In this document: piece after piece, positions 1 through 8,778 of the stretch
Layout of the letters: the number at the start of each line of letters is the position of its first letter
Position numbering within the stretch: the stretch's first letter is position 1
Source of the DNA: Lysinibacillus sp.
GTDB lineage: Bacteria; Bacillota; Bacilli; Bacillales_A; Planococcaceae
Length of the DNA: 64,000 nucleotides
NCBI GenBank assembly: GCA_031181585.1
Contig: JAPSKP010000006.1
Coordinates: 1-64,000 of the forward strand
Direction: 5' to 3'
The notes under the pieces: generated by a model
Seen by the model: the letters and a program-made list of their open reading frames with translations, nothing else
What the model was told of the DNA's origin: nothing
The model's database searches: none
Position numbers and translations under genes: made by a program

Positions 1-2
1 AA

Positions 3-56
3 GTAGCAGTAGACCGAATCAATGTAATTTTACAAGAGCAAAAGCAAGCAGCCTGA
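3..56 (+). CDS. C-terminal end of an unidentified upstream gene (5' truncated)
   Basis: Seventeen sense codons run open from the window edge to a TGA at 54-56. The peptide ends in DRINVILQEQKQAA, an amphipathic, Gln-rich helix typical of a protein C-terminus. The other two forward frames also stay short. The family cannot be named from so few residues, and the call rests only on composition and position at the edge. Confidence 0.3.
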   Translation, partial: VAVDRINVILQEQKQAA

Positions 57-245
57 ATTTAAAAACGTAAGTTTTGAAGTAAGAGCAGTCTAAGCTTTTT
101 AAAAAGGTGGTTTATGAAATTGATTCATATATATAAATAATAAGTTATGAATAGAGAACGTATTGAAATAAGAAGAAAATTATTATCCCTAAACAGAATT
201 TTTATGACATAACCTATAGCGTGCAAGAAAAATTTACTTTAAAAT

Positions 246-261
246 TTACATAGTAATGTAA
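246..261. promoter_or_regulatory. Small palindrome upstream of nagB
   Basis: TTACAT-AGTA-ATGTAA is a perfect 6+4+6 inverted repeat about 55 bases before the nagB start, in an AT-rich leader. It could be an operator for an amino-sugar regulator, but it does not match the NagR/YvoA dre consensus. The rest of 57-316 is AT-rich with no convincing ORF. Confidence 0.2.
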
Positions 262-316
262 GAAAATTTCATGTATTTAAAAGAAGCCGACTTAATAAAG
301 AAAGAAGGTATAACCA

Positions 317-1048
317 ATGAATAGAATAGCAAATATGAAATGGATTGAAGCAGCAAGCTATGAAGAGATGAGCGGAATTGCAGCGGATATTTTTAAAGAA
401 AATCTAAAGCAAAATCCGGAAATTGTACTAGGGCTAGCTACAGGAGGGTCAGCAGAAGGATTTTATAAAAAACTAGTTGAGGCTTATAAAGCAAAGGAAA
501 TTTCCTTTGCAAATGCCCGGTCATTTAATTTAGATGAATATGTAGGTATTAATCCAGAAAACAAAGCGAGCTACCATTACTATATGGATCAGCAGCTGTT
601 TAATCATGTGGATATGAAGCGAGAAAACATTCATGTACCAAAAGGGGATACAGCGGACTTACAGGCGGCTGCAGCGCAATATGATGCAATGATTAAGGCA
701 GCTGGAGGAATTGATATACAGCTTTTGGGGATTGGTGTAAACGGTCATATTGGCTTTAATGAACCAGGCACTCCCTTTACATTAGAAACGAATGTTATAG
801 AACTTGCACAGTCAACACGTGAAGCAAATAAAATCTACTTTGATTCAATCGATGATATGCCGACACATGCAATTACAATGGGTATTCAGACGATTATGAA
901 TGCAAAAAAAGTGGTGCTATTAATTTCGGGAGCATCGAAACAAGAGGCAATTAATCGTTTGCGCAGTGGTGAAGTTACTGAAGATTTCCCAGCTAGTGCA
1001 TTAAACAACCATCAAGATGTAACCGTCATTTACACTGGAGTAAAATAA
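317..1048 (+). CDS. nagB: Glucosamine-6-phosphate deaminase NagB
   Basis: NagB converts glucosamine-6-phosphate to fructose-6-phosphate plus ammonia in the cytoplasm, the last step of amino-sugar catabolism. Family motifs are clear: ATGGS near residue 42 for phosphate binding, FNLDEYVG around 70-77, and GIGVNGHIGFNEPG around 137-150 carrying the catalytic His and neighbouring acid. The 243-aa length fits the short Gram-positive NagB type, without the C-terminal allosteric extension of the E. coli enzyme. The start has an AAAGAAGG ribosome site; a second ATG six codons in (MKWIEAAS) resembles homolog starts. The gene faces a sialic acid cluster and completes its pathway. nagA is not adjacent but about 9 kb away, on the far side of that cluster. 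Confidence 0.95.
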   Translation: MNRIANMKWIEAASYEEMSGIAADIFKENLKQNPEIVLGLATGGSAEGFYKKLVEAYKAKEISFANARSFNLDEYVGINPENKASYHYYMDQQLFNHVDMKRENIHVPKGDTADLQAAAAQYDAMIKAAGGIDIQLLGIGVNGHIGFNEPGTPFTLETNVIELAQSTREANKIYFDSIDDMPTHAITMGIQTIMNAKKVVLLISGASKQEAINRLRSGEVTEDFPASALNNHQDVTVIYTGVK

Positions 1049-1056
1049 CCATACAT

Positions 1057-1070
1057 GTGTGTATACACAC
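1057..1070. other. 14-bp palindrome just after nagB
   Basis: GTGTGTATACACAC is a perfect palindrome eight bases after the nagB stop codon. It has no T-run and so is not a normal intrinsic terminator. It may be a protein-binding site or chance. No other clear nagB terminator was found. Confidence 0.2.
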
Positions 1071-1171
1071 GCACTCTGTAAGCCTGAAATTTATCCGCTG
1101 GGATGCGTAGCGATCACCACCATCTTTACGGCTTTTCCGTACTATTAGAGAGCGCTTGATTATTTCTTTTT

Positions 1172-1395
1172 TTAATTTGGTGAAATATCAATTGAATCAT
1201 AGGTTTCGGCATTTGCTATGAGTAACTGGTAAGTGCCTGTTCCTGCATCTTCCTTCAACGCAGCAATTGCTTCTGGTAAGTGCCTTTTTTGAATGGTTTG
1301 GATTTTACGGAAAGAATCCCGGCAACTTCATTTTCTTCCATCGAAAGTTGTACGTATTGCTCAACAAAAAGCTTTTTCCTTAAACAGAACAAGAA
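1172..1395 (-). pseudogene. Decayed, frameshifted coding fragment of unknown family
   Basis: Two adjacent reading frames on the minus strand look protein-like. The upstream part contains LFVEQYVQLSMEENEVAGIL and the downstream part contains AALKEDAGTGTYQLLIANAE, ending in a TAA at 1172-1174. A frame change near 1285 is needed to join them, and no start codon or ribosome site is present. A 12-base direct repeat (TGGTAAGTGCCT on the plus strand) occurs twice inside, about 55 bases apart. This looks like the remnant of a gene left between nagB and the nan operon. I do not recognise the family. Confidence 0.35.
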
Positions 1396-1410
1396 TAAAA
1401 AAAGCTATTA

Positions 1411-2271
1411 TTACAAAACTTTTGTAATAACAGCCTGAGCAGTCAATTCTTTATTTTTTATAGAATGACTTTTAGTTTCCTTAATGAAACTATAATAAAG
1501 CAAATCTAAAATATATAATTGAGATGATTTCACTGATAAACTACCGCCTTGTAATGGGCCTTCTCTTCCCCCACAAAGCAGCGTGATATCTGAAAATGCC
1601 GTTAAAGGAGATTTTGCAAAACGTGTAATCACTATTATTTTTGCCCCTTTTTCTTTAACGACTTCGGCAATCTCCAGTGCATCTTTAGTAGACCCAGAGT
1701 AAGAAAATATTACTGCCACATCATTCTCTTCCATCAATGCAGCAGACATCATTTGAAAATGTACGTCTGTTGAATATTCCGTCTTATTCGTAATACGCAT
1801 AAATTTATTTTTCGCCTCGAGTGCAGAAACTCCCGAAGAACCAACACCAAAGAAATGAATACGATTGGCATGAACTAATAAACTTGTAGCAGCTTGTATA
1901 TGTTGCACATCGAGTAAATTATATGTTTCTGTTATAGCTTCAATATTGGATGCTAAAATTTTTGAAGAAAGATCTTCTATTGAATCATTTAATGTAATTT
2001 CACTAGAGATTTGCGGTGGTGTTTCATCCTCAATTGAAATACTATGTGCCAAAACAATTTTGAATTCTTGGTAACCTTTTAAATCAAGTGTTTTACAAAA
2101 ACGGAAAACACTTGATTCTCCAGCATTACAAGCATCCGCTAAATCCGTTATTGACATATACAATACATCTCTACCATTTTCTTTAATAAAATCTGCAACT
2201 TTACGTTCCGTATTTGTAAATGCATTGTATCGTGAGTTAATGAGCGCGAATATATCAATATTTGACAACAA
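1411..2271 (-). CDS. RpiR/MurR-family transcriptional regulator of the nan locus
   Basis: A 286-aa regulator with an N-terminal HTH of the RpiR type (about residues 1-77; NAGESSVFRFCKTLDLKGY is the recognition region) and a C-terminal SIS sugar-phosphate-binding domain (about 110-250; FFGVGSSGVSA and IFSYSGSTKDALE). Members usually sense a phosphosugar and control amino-sugar or sialic acid genes. It is the last gene of the predicted nan operon, 42 bases after nanK, so it likely autoregulates. The start is TTG: GAAGGAG lies five bases before the first of two consecutive TTG codons. The effector is inferred to be an intermediate such as ManNAc-6-P or GlcNAc-6-P; nothing in the sequence proves it. 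Confidence 0.85.
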   Translation of the reverse strand: MLSNIDIFALINSRYNAFTNTERKVADFIKENGRDVLYMSITDLADACNAGESSVFRFCKTLDLKGYQEFKIVLAHSISIEDETPPQISSEITLNDSIEDLSSKILASNIEAITETYNLLDVQHIQAATSLLVHANRIHFFGVGSSGVSALEAKNKFMRITNKTEYSTDVHFQMMSAALMEENDVAVIFSYSGSTKDALEIAEVVKEKGAKIIVITRFAKSPLTAFSDITLLCGGREGPLQGGSLSVKSSQLYILDLLYYSFIKETKSHSIKNKELTAQAVITKVL

Positions 2272-2313
2272 ATCAGCTCCTTCAAATTAAATTAGTGAAT
2301 TGGAAACGACCAT

Positions 2314-3207
2314 TTATTGTGTAATTATATTTGATAAGTGTAGCGATGCAGCACCAAATAATCCAGCTTTATTGCCTAAAGCTGCTTGCAAAATTTTCAC
2401 TTCTGCAAAGCTACTCATAATCATCGACTGCACTTGCCTTTCAATTTTATCAACAAGGTTTCTTTGTTCCATTATTCCCCCACCGATAATAATGGCCGGT
2501 GGATTAAATATATGGACTAACGATGTAATACCTATTGCGACTTCATTAATCCAGTCGTGCACTATTTCTTGAATTGGTAAATAATCTTCCTCATAATGTT
2601 GAAACACAATTTTTCCGTTATAGAAGCTTATGTCGACTTCTTTTGCTCTCTTTAATAACGCTGTTGTGGAAGCATATGATTCGTAGCAGCCGGCTTTCCC
2701 GCATATACAAGGTAATCCATTTGGATGCACTAAAATATGTCCAAATTCACCTGCCACACCATTTAACCCTTTATATACATTTGAATTTATTATAATAGCG
2801 CCACCAATGCCAGTACCATACGTTAAACAAATGAAATTTTGATATGAACGCCCTGCTCCAAAATATCGTTCTCCCAGCGCAGCAGCATTTACATCATTTT
2901 CAACTGCAACTGGAACCTTGTATCGTTCTTCTAGAATCTTTTTTAGTTTTGTACCTGTATAATTAGGGATATTATCATTGGCAAAAATGATTGTCCCTGA
3001 TTTACTGTCTACCTGTCCCGCGGTGCTAATACCTATTGCGCTATATTCCTTTTGCCCATCAATAATTTCAAATAAACGCTCTATTAAAACTGGCCCGCCT
3101 TTTTTTCCATCATTCTCATATTCTTGAAATGATATGAGCATCCCCGAGGAAGAGATTTTCCCAACCTTTATTGCTGTTCCCCCGATATCAATAGCTAAAA
3201 TTATCAT
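2314..3207 (-). CDS. nanK: ROK-family sugar kinase, probable N-acetylmannosamine kinase
   Basis: A 297-aa ROK protein. The N-terminal phosphate loop is AIDIGGTAIKVG (5-16), the catalytic region includes ENDVNAAALGE around 104-114, and the zinc site is CICGKAGCYES near 167-177, preceded by GEFGHI. It should phosphorylate ManNAc to ManNAc-6-P using ATP. ROK kinases for glucose and ManNAc are alike in sequence, so the substrate is assigned from context: the gene lies directly between nanE and the regulator in an operon headed by nanA. The ribosome site is AGGTGA before ATG. Confidence 0.82.
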   Translation of the reverse strand: MIILAIDIGGTAIKVGKISSSGMLISFQEYENDGKKGGPVLIERLFEIIDGQKEYSAIGISTAGQVDSKSGTIIFANDNIPNYTGTKLKKILEERYKVPVAVENDVNAAALGERYFGAGRSYQNFICLTYGTGIGGAIIINSNVYKGLNGVAGEFGHILVHPNGLPCICGKAGCYESYASTTALLKRAKEVDISFYNGKIVFQHYEEDYLPIQEIVHDWINEVAIGITSLVHIFNPPAIIIGGGIMEQRNLVDKIERQVQSMIMSSFAEVKILQAALGNKAGLFGAASLHLSNIITQ

Positions 3208-3231
3208 ATTGTCACCTACAAAATAACGATT

Positions 3232-3924
3232 CTAATTTTTAATCGCATTTACAAACCTCTTTGTTATGTCCATCGGTCTCGTAATTGCTGTGCCGACAAC
3301 AGCAGCATGAATACCTGCATCAAAACATTGCTTCAACTGTTCAGGAGACCAAATACCGCCTTCAGCAATAATTGGTATCGGTAACTCTTTAACTAATCGT
3401 TCTAATAAGGAGATATTTGGTAAATGGATATCTTTCGTATATGATGTATAACCACTAAGCGTTGTTCCAATACAGTCAAAGCCTAATTTATACGCTTCGA
3501 TTGCCTCCTCATATGTAGAACAGTCCGCCATAAAGAGTTGATTTTTATACTGGTTACGGATTTTGGGAAATAATTCTGATATCATTTTCCCATCTGGGCG
3601 CATTCGATTAGTTGCATCAAGTGCAATAATTTCAACCCCTTCCTCAACAAGTAAATCAATTTCTTTTTTCGTAGGCGTGATATAAACGCTTGAATTTTCA
3701 TAAACAGCTTTAATAATACCGATAATAGGCAAGTTCACTTCTTTTTTGATTGCTCGTATATCTTCAATACTATTAGCCCGAATTCCCTTTGCACCGCCCA
3801 GCATCGCAGCATAAGCCATTTTACTCATTATGAACGAGCTATGTAACGGCTCCTCTGGCAGTGCTTGGCACGACACAATTAGATGTCCCTTCAGACGATC
3901 TAATACTTTTAATTTATTATCCAT
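3232..3924 (-). CDS. nanE: N-acylmannosamine-6-phosphate 2-epimerase NanE
   Basis: A 230-aa TIM-barrel enzyme that interconverts ManNAc-6-P and GlcNAc-6-P, the step joining sialic acid breakdown to the nagA/nagB pathway. Conserved NanE stretches are LIVSCQALPEEPLH near the N-terminus, GIRANSIEDI around 45-55, the IGIIKAVY strand with the catalytic Lys near 72, ALDATNRMRP near 128-137, and AEGGIWSPEQLK near 190. Length matches the family. It sits 24 bases upstream of nanK and 25 bases after the second permease gene. Confidence 0.93.
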   Translation of the reverse strand: MDNKLKVLDRLKGHLIVSCQALPEEPLHSSFIMSKMAYAAMLGGAKGIRANSIEDIRAIKKEVNLPIIGIIKAVYENSSVYITPTKKEIDLLVEEGVEIIALDATNRMRPDGKMISELFPKIRNQYKNQLFMADCSTYEEAIEAYKLGFDCIGTTLSGYTSYTKDIHLPNISLLERLVKELPIPIIAEGGIWSPEQLKQCFDAGIHAAVVGTAITRPMDITKRFVNAIKN

Positions 3925-3949
3925 TTTCTATTCTCCCAATATTCAAAGT

Positions 3950-4786
3950 TTATTTATCAGATCCAATAGTAATTCCCCTTGTAAAGTACTTTTGGAACAA
4001 AACAAAAATAATTAACATTGGGATTGCACCAACTACTGCCCCAGCCATTTTATACGCAAAGTTTGGATTTAAATCTTGCATTAACGTTGCAATACCTACC
4101 ATTAATGTTTTTGAATCTTCAGATTGCCCCACTACAAGCTGCCATAAATAGTCATTCCAAACGTTTACAAAGTTTAAAATAAATAATGCTCCTAAACCCG
4201 GTTTCACTAATGGCAACATAATAGTAAAGAAGATGCGAAATTCACTTGCACCATCCATTTTTGCAGCTTCTCTTAATGAATCGGGTATTGTATCAAAAAA
4301 TCCTTTCAATAAAAATACCCCGAAAGCTGTTGCTACATTTGGCCAAATCATTCCACTTAACGTGTTAACCATCCCTAGATCTTGGATGATCCGGAACAGC
4401 GGTACAATCATAACTTCTTTTGGTATCATCAAACTCGAAATAAAAATAATGAAAATGATATTTTTCCCTTTAAATTGCAGCTTTGAAAAGGCATAAGCAG
4501 CCATTGAACTGACAATTAATAAAGCAATTGTTGCCACTAACGCAACAGTAATACTATTAAATGCCCACTTAAATGCAGGTTGATTATTAAATACATCTAC
4601 GTAATTGCTTAAAGTAAATGTTTGCGGGAACCAGTCAGGAGGCATTTTGACTACATCTACACTATTCTTAAAGGAACTTGTGACGAGCCAATAGAGAGGG
4701 AATAAGCTACAAATAGCAAAGAAGATAACAATAATATTTGCAATGACATCATATTTCTCTCGTTTCATTTTATTGTTTTTAAACAT
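3950..4786 (-). CDS. CUT1 ABC sugar transporter permease (MalG/UgpE type)
   Basis: A six-helix inner-membrane permease. The EAA loop, which contacts the ATPase, reads EAAKMDGASEFRIFFTIMLPL about two thirds along. It pairs with the permease encoded just upstream to form the channel for the lipoprotein-delivered substrate, inferred to be sialic acid. The start at 4786 (ATG, MFKNNKMK) is preferred over the in-frame GTG nine bases earlier, because the GGGGGA ribosome site abuts the GTG but is nine bases from the ATG. The product is then 278 aa. Confidence 0.87.
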   Translation of the reverse strand: MFKNNKMKREKYDVIANIIVIFFAICSLFPLYWLVTSSFKNSVDVVKMPPDWFPQTFTLSNYVDVFNNQPAFKWAFNSITVALVATIALLIVSSMAAYAFSKLQFKGKNIIFIIFISSLMIPKEVMIVPLFRIIQDLGMVNTLSGMIWPNVATAFGVFLLKGFFDTIPDSLREAAKMDGASEFRIFFTIMLPLVKPGLGALFILNFVNVWNDYLWQLVVGQSEDSKTLMVGIATLMQDLNPNFAYKMAGAVVGAIPMLIIFVLFQKYFTRGITIGSDK

Positions 4787-4801
4787 ATTCTTCACTCCCC
4801 C

Positions 4802-5671
4802 TTAGTCCTTCTTCAACATAGCTCTCAACTGAGGTACCGATAATAACAAAGTAATGATAAACATAATAACCCCAACCGCCGAAGCTATACCTAGCTGATT
4901 ATATTTGAATGCATTGTTATATAAGTAGTACATCATTGTCGTCGATGCATTATTTGGTCCACCACCAGTTAATAACTGGATAACAACAAATATCTTCAAT
5001 ACAGCAATAATATTCATAATAATAATGTAAATCGTTGTTGGCTTAACCATTGGTAAAATGATTTTAAAGATAACTTTTATGCGGCTGGCACCATCTACTT
5101 CTGCCGCTTCAAACAACTCTTTCGGTACCCCGATCATCGATGCAATGTACAAAATGATTGCCTGGCCTACATTTGTAGCAAACGTTACGAAAATGATGAC
5201 CGGCAATACCCAATGGGTGTCTCCTAAAAAGTTCACAGACATTTCCATCTTCCTTGCTAAAAAAGGAATCAGCCCGTTTGATGGGTTCAATAAAAAGCTC
5301 CAAATCATACTCATTACTACCATCGATACCATTACCGGGATGTAATAAGCTCCTCGGATAATTGAAACGTATTTTGCATTTTTATCAAATATTGCTGAAG
5401 CGACAAACATGGCAAATAAAACAGTTAAAGCCACAATAAATACAACAAAAATCAACGTATTAATAATCGACTTAACAAATATTGGATCTTCAAATAATTT
5501 TCCATAGTTGGCTAAACCAATAAATGTTTCACTTTGATAGTTAATTTTAAATAAACTTAACCGAATCCCTTCAAAAATCGGATAGACTAAAAACACTAAA
5601 AACAAGATGATTTGAGGTGCAATAAATATATAACCGGAAATATTCTCTCTCATCGTATCTTTCAGCTTCAT
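4802..5671 (-). CDS. CUT1 ABC sugar transporter permease (MalF/UgpA type)
   Basis: A 289-aa membrane protein with about six helices. The EAA loop ELFEAAEVDGASRIKVIFKI lies near residues 186-206. It is the MalF-type partner of the following permease gene and is translated immediately before it. It is separated from the binding-protein gene by a stem-loop that could lower permease expression relative to the binding protein. No ATPase gene is present in this operon; the divergent MsmX-type gene nearby is the likely energy partner. Confidence 0.88.
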   Translation of the reverse strand: MKLKDTMRENISGYIFIAPQIILFLVFLVYPIFEGIRLSLFKINYQSETFIGLANYGKLFEDPIFVKSIINTLIFVVFIVALTVLFAMFVASAIFDKNAKYVSIIRGAYYIPVMVSMVVMSMIWSFLLNPSNGLIPFLARKMEMSVNFLGDTHWVLPVIIFVTFATNVGQAIILYIASMIGVPKELFEAAEVDGASRIKVIFKIILPMVKPTTIYIIIMNIIAVLKIFVVIQLLTGGGPNNASTTMMYYLYNNAFKYNQLGIASAVGVIMFIITLLLSVPQLRAMLKKD

Positions 5672-5690
5672 ACAATCAAACCTTCCTACA

Positions 5691-5726
5691 AAAATTCAAG
5701 CTCCGTATAATTGAAGCTTGAATTTT
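5691..5726 (-). terminator. Intercistronic stem-loop after the binding-protein gene
   Basis: On the minus strand a 12-bp perfect stem (AAAATTCAAGCT pairing with AGCTTGAATTTT) with an 11-base loop is followed by T residues. It lies inside the operon between the solute-binding protein and the first permease. Partial terminators or RNA-stabilising hairpins at this place are common in ABC operons, where the binding protein is needed in excess. Confidence 0.6.
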
Positions 5727-5740
5727 TAATATTTATTGGT

Positions 5741-7117
5741 TTACTTATTAAAAATTACTGAATCCTCTTTTGCGTCGTTAATTACTTGGTTTCCTTTTTC
5801 TTGATAATTTTTCACTGCTTCTTCAGGTGTCAATTGCTCTGTGAACATTGCTTGCAGCTCTGGATAAAGCACTTGTCGTAATTGACTGTAACCAGGTACA
5901 TTTCCTGTGAAATTGAAAATATATTGAGAGTTTTGAGCATATGCAGCAAACAATGGATTTTCAGATTTATATAACTCTGAAACAGATGTGCGAACTGGAA
6001 TACCATTTTTCGATGCTTTTATTAACTCTTCATCCGTAGAAACGAACTTCACGAACTCTTTACTCATTTCAATACGCTCTTCATCCTTTGTATCGAATAC
6101 TGCAGCTCCCGTTACATATGTGAATGTTAATGGATCGCCACTTTCAGATGGTATATTAGCTAAACGCATATCGAACTTTGCCATTTTTCCAGCTTCCATA
6201 TCTGCTTTAGCATTATTAAATAAAATAGGATTTGTAAAGCTGATCGCTAATTGCTGATTTTGGAATAGCGCATTGACGTCATTAGAAGATACCGACTCTG
6301 CACCTGGGTTTGTATAGCCTGATTGATAAACATTATTCATCCATTCTGCTGCTTTCACCCCATTTGCATCATCTAAAATGATATTGCCTTCCTCGTCAAA
6401 AAACTCATTACCAAACATGCGCAAATATGCCAAATTCCAAGTATCCCCTTGGTTATTTAAAGCATACATCCCCATAGCATTGGCATTGGAATAATCTGTA
6501 GAAGGTAATTTCTCTTTTAATGTTTTTAGAATTTCTTCGTACTCTTCCATTGTCCACGTTTTGATTTCGTTTTCTTCCCCGATATATTGATCTAAACCAG
6601 CCGCTTTAAACATATCGGCATTGTACGTAAAGGTGCCTGGATTATGGGAGAACGGATAGAAATAAATATCATCGCCAAATGTTACACTGTCCCAATATCC
6701 TTGCTCAATATCTGCTTTAGCTTCATCATCAATAATGTCATTTAACGGAACAAGTGCTCCACGGTGTGCATAATCTCCCATTGCAAATACGCTTTCAAAG
6801 AAAACATCAGGCGGCGTACCACCATTTAAATTAACATTTAATAATTCATCACGTTGATCTCCTGCAACTACTTCAACACTAATATCCACATTTTCATGCT
6901 CTGCTTCAAATTGCTCCGCTGCATATTTAAAGAAACTATCATAATCAGCACCTTCTTCTGCTGCATCAATAACGCCTTTCCACTGTGGAGTGAGCATGAC
7001 CTTTAATTCAATCGTATCCCCTTTGTTACTTTCATCTTTACTATCAGAACAACCAACTAATGCCGATATACTTAGTATAGCGGTCATTCCTAGAGCTAAA
7101 TGTTTTCTCTTTAACAT
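5741..7117 (-). CDS. Sugar ABC transporter substrate-binding lipoprotein (probable sialic acid binding)
   Basis: A family-1 extracellular solute-binding protein of about 458 aa. It has a lipoprotein signal: Lys/Arg-rich start, hydrophobic stretch and lipobox SALVGC, so the mature protein would be acylated on that Cys and tethered outside the membrane. The body has the usual two-lobed pattern, with a hinge around GNEFFDEEGN and a C-terminal region EQLTPEEAVKNYQEKGNQ. Its place between the nan esterase and two permeases suggests it captures Neu5Ac, by analogy with the CUT1 SatABC transporter of streptococci. The second ATG (7117) is chosen because GGGAGAG is eight bases before it; the first ATG (7123) is only two bases from that site. 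Confidence 0.85.
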   Translation of the reverse strand: MLKRKHLALGMTAILSISALVGCSDSKDESNKGDTIELKVMLTPQWKGVIDAAEEGADYDSFFKYAAEQFEAEHENVDISVEVVAGDQRDELLNVNLNGGTPPDVFFESVFAMGDYAHRGALVPLNDIIDDEAKADIEQGYWDSVTFGDDIYFYPFSHNPGTFTYNADMFKAAGLDQYIGEENEIKTWTMEEYEEILKTLKEKLPSTDYSNANAMGMYALNNQGDTWNLAYLRMFGNEFFDEEGNIILDDANGVKAAEWMNNVYQSGYTNPGAESVSSNDVNALFQNQQLAISFTNPILFNNAKADMEAGKMAKFDMRLANIPSESGDPLTFTYVTGAAVFDTKDEERIEMSKEFVKFVSTDEELIKASKNGIPVRTSVSELYKSENPLFAAYAQNSQYIFNFTGNVPGYSQLRQVLYPELQAMFTEQLTPEEAVKNYQEKGNQVINDAKEDSVIFNK

Positions 7118-7133
7118 TCCCATCTCTCCCTTG

Positions 7134-7775
7134 TCATTTTTTCAATAATTCTGAAATTTCATCGAAGACAAGCTGTGCTAATTGCTTGTGACCTTCCTTC
7201 GTCAAATGCATATAGTCAATTTCATTCATTGGAATCGAAGATGCATCTAGGTAAGGAACCATCGCTTGCTCAGTCAGCGTCTTTAAATATTGACCTAATT
7301 GTGCAGATTTTTCGGCACACTGATCCCCCATTGCATCGCCAACTATTGATTGCCTGTACTTTTCGCCAATTCTTGGTGGACAAATAACTAAAATATTTGG
7401 ACTTTCGGCATTTACACCTGATAAGGAATGTTTCGCTTTTTCTACAACTCGCATAATTCCTTGTGCAATGTTATAAGAAGTTAATCCAAACCTTTCTTTC
7501 GTATCATTCGTCCCTAACATAATAATTACTAATTTAATTGGGGAGTGTGATTTTAAACACGGTGTGATATACGTTAAGCCGTTCAATCCTTCAGATAACG
7601 GATCGTCCATTACACTTGTACGCCCGGATAACCCTTCTTCAATCACCTTATAATGTTCACCTACTAAACTGGAAAGAACCCCTGGCCATCGAATATGTTC
7701 GGGAAACCTTGACTCATCCTCAGCATTGTATCCCCAAGTATTTGAATCACCATAGCAAACAATTGATTCCCTCAT
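7134..7775 (-). CDS. SGNH/GDSL hydrolase, candidate sialate O-acetylesterase
   Basis: A 213-aa cytoplasmic hydrolase without signal peptide. Block I is CYGDSNTWGYN with Ser11 as nucleophile, block III is MLGTNDTKERFG, and the C-terminal Asp/His pair is in DYMHLTKEGH. The best general family is arylesterase-like SGNH hydrolases. Because it is encoded between the transporter and the lyase, the most economical role is removal of O-acetyl groups from imported sialic acids so that NanA can cleave them. That substrate is inference; it is not a close match to NanS. AAGGGGGA precedes the ATG, and the gene follows nanA by 10 bases. Confidence 0.8.
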   Translation of the reverse strand: MRESIVCYGDSNTWGYNAEDESRFPEHIRWPGVLSSLVGEHYKVIEEGLSGRTSVMDDPLSEGLNGLTYITPCLKSHSPIKLVIIMLGTNDTKERFGLTSYNIAQGIMRVVEKAKHSLSGVNAESPNILVICPPRIGEKYRQSIVGDAMGDQCAEKSAQLGQYLKTLTEQAMVPYLDASSIPMNEIDYMHLTKEGHKQLAQLVFDEISELLKK

Positions 7776-7785
7776 AAAATCCCCC

Positions 7786-8697
7786 TTAATATTTTGCTAT
7801 TGCCTGATCAATCATTGCTTTAATCTCATCAATTTTTTGTAAATCTTCACCTTTTACCGGTTGCAATGGCTTTCTTACACTACCAATATCCATATTGTTT
7901 TTCTTTAACACTTCTTTAATAGCTGAATACATTGACCCATTTAAGGAACATAACGCTATAATAATGCTATTAATATCTGATTGAATTTGTTGTGCACGGG
8001 CGATATCGCCAGTGGATATAAATTCATTTGCTTTTAAGAACAATTCAACCATTACAGCATATGTGCCGCCAATCCCGCTATCGGCGCCCATTAGTCTACC
8101 GGCCACGAACTGCTCGTCAGGTCCATTAAATAGGATTAAATTATTGGAGCTAGCTGTTTTAAAACGTTCGATATCCATTACTGGCATCGATGAGTTTTTT
8201 ACTCCAATCACTTTCTCATGCTGCAACATTCTATTTAACAATTGAATTGACAAGTTATATCCTGTCGTTTGCGGGATATTATAAATAATAAATGGTAAAG
8301 CAGTGCTTTCTAAAATGTCCGTCCAATATTGATAAATCGAATCTTCTGGCAATACAAAATAAATAGGCGGAATGGCTGATAATGCATCATAGTCTAACTG
8401 CTCTGCATATTTTGCTAATTCAATACTATCCCTTGTTGAAGGTGCCCCGATATGTGCAATCAATGTAATTTGATGCCCAACTGCCTCTGCTACATATCGC
8501 AGCGTTAATTTTCTCTCTTCCAAATTTTGATATATACATTCACCTGAGCTTCCACCAACATAAAGACCTTGAATTCCTTTTGAAACTAAATAATTTGCAA
8601 ATTGTTTTGTTCGACTTTCTGAAATATTGCCTTCTTCATCGTAACAAGCATAAAATGCTGGAAATATCCCTTTAAATTTTTCAACTATCAATCTCAT
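7786..8697 (-). CDS. nanA: N-acetylneuraminate lyase NanA
   Basis: A DHDPS/NanA-family TIM-barrel aldolase that cleaves Neu5Ac to ManNAc and pyruvate. The carboxylate-binding loop is GGSSGE (48-53), the catalytic Tyr is in IIYNIPQTTG (Tyr139) and the Schiff-base Lys is in IGVKNSS (Lys167). These positions are close to the Tyr137 and Lys165 of E. coli NanA. The dihydrodipicolinate synthase alternative is less likely given nanE and nanK in the same operon. The start is placed at ATG 8697. GAGGTG directly abuts this ATG, so the in-frame TTG at 8691, six bases after GAGGTG, is an equally good start. An upstream extension to 8793 has no ribosome site and crosses the cre box and promoter. It is the first gene of the operon. 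Confidence 0.9.
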   Translation of the reverse strand: MRLIVEKFKGIFPAFYACYDEEGNISESRTKQFANYLVSKGIQGLYVGGSSGECIYQNLEERKLTLRYVAEAVGHQITLIAHIGAPSTRDSIELAKYAEQLDYDALSAIPPIYFVLPEDSIYQYWTDILESTALPFIIYNIPQTTGYNLSIQLLNRMLQHEKVIGVKNSSMPVMDIERFKTASSNNLILFNGPDEQFVAGRLMGADSGIGGTYAVMVELFLKANEFISTGDIARAQQIQSDINSIIIALCSLNGSMYSAIKEVLKKNNMDIGSVRKPLQPVKGEDLQKIDEIKAMIDQAIAKY

Positions 8698-8759
8698 CAC
8701 CTCAACATATTTATAAAACCTGCAAACTGTAATACGCGTATAATTTTCAAAAAATAACA

Positions 8760-8773
8760 TGACAACGTTTTCA
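8760..8773. promoter_or_regulatory. cre box (CcpA site) at the nan promoter
   Basis: TGACAACGTTTTCA fits the catabolite responsive element consensus TGWNANCGNTNNCA at every fixed position. It begins five bases downstream of the predicted -10 element of the nanA operon, so bound CcpA would cover the transcription start. This predicts glucose repression of sialic acid use. Confidence 0.75.
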
Positions 8774-8778
8774 ACAAC

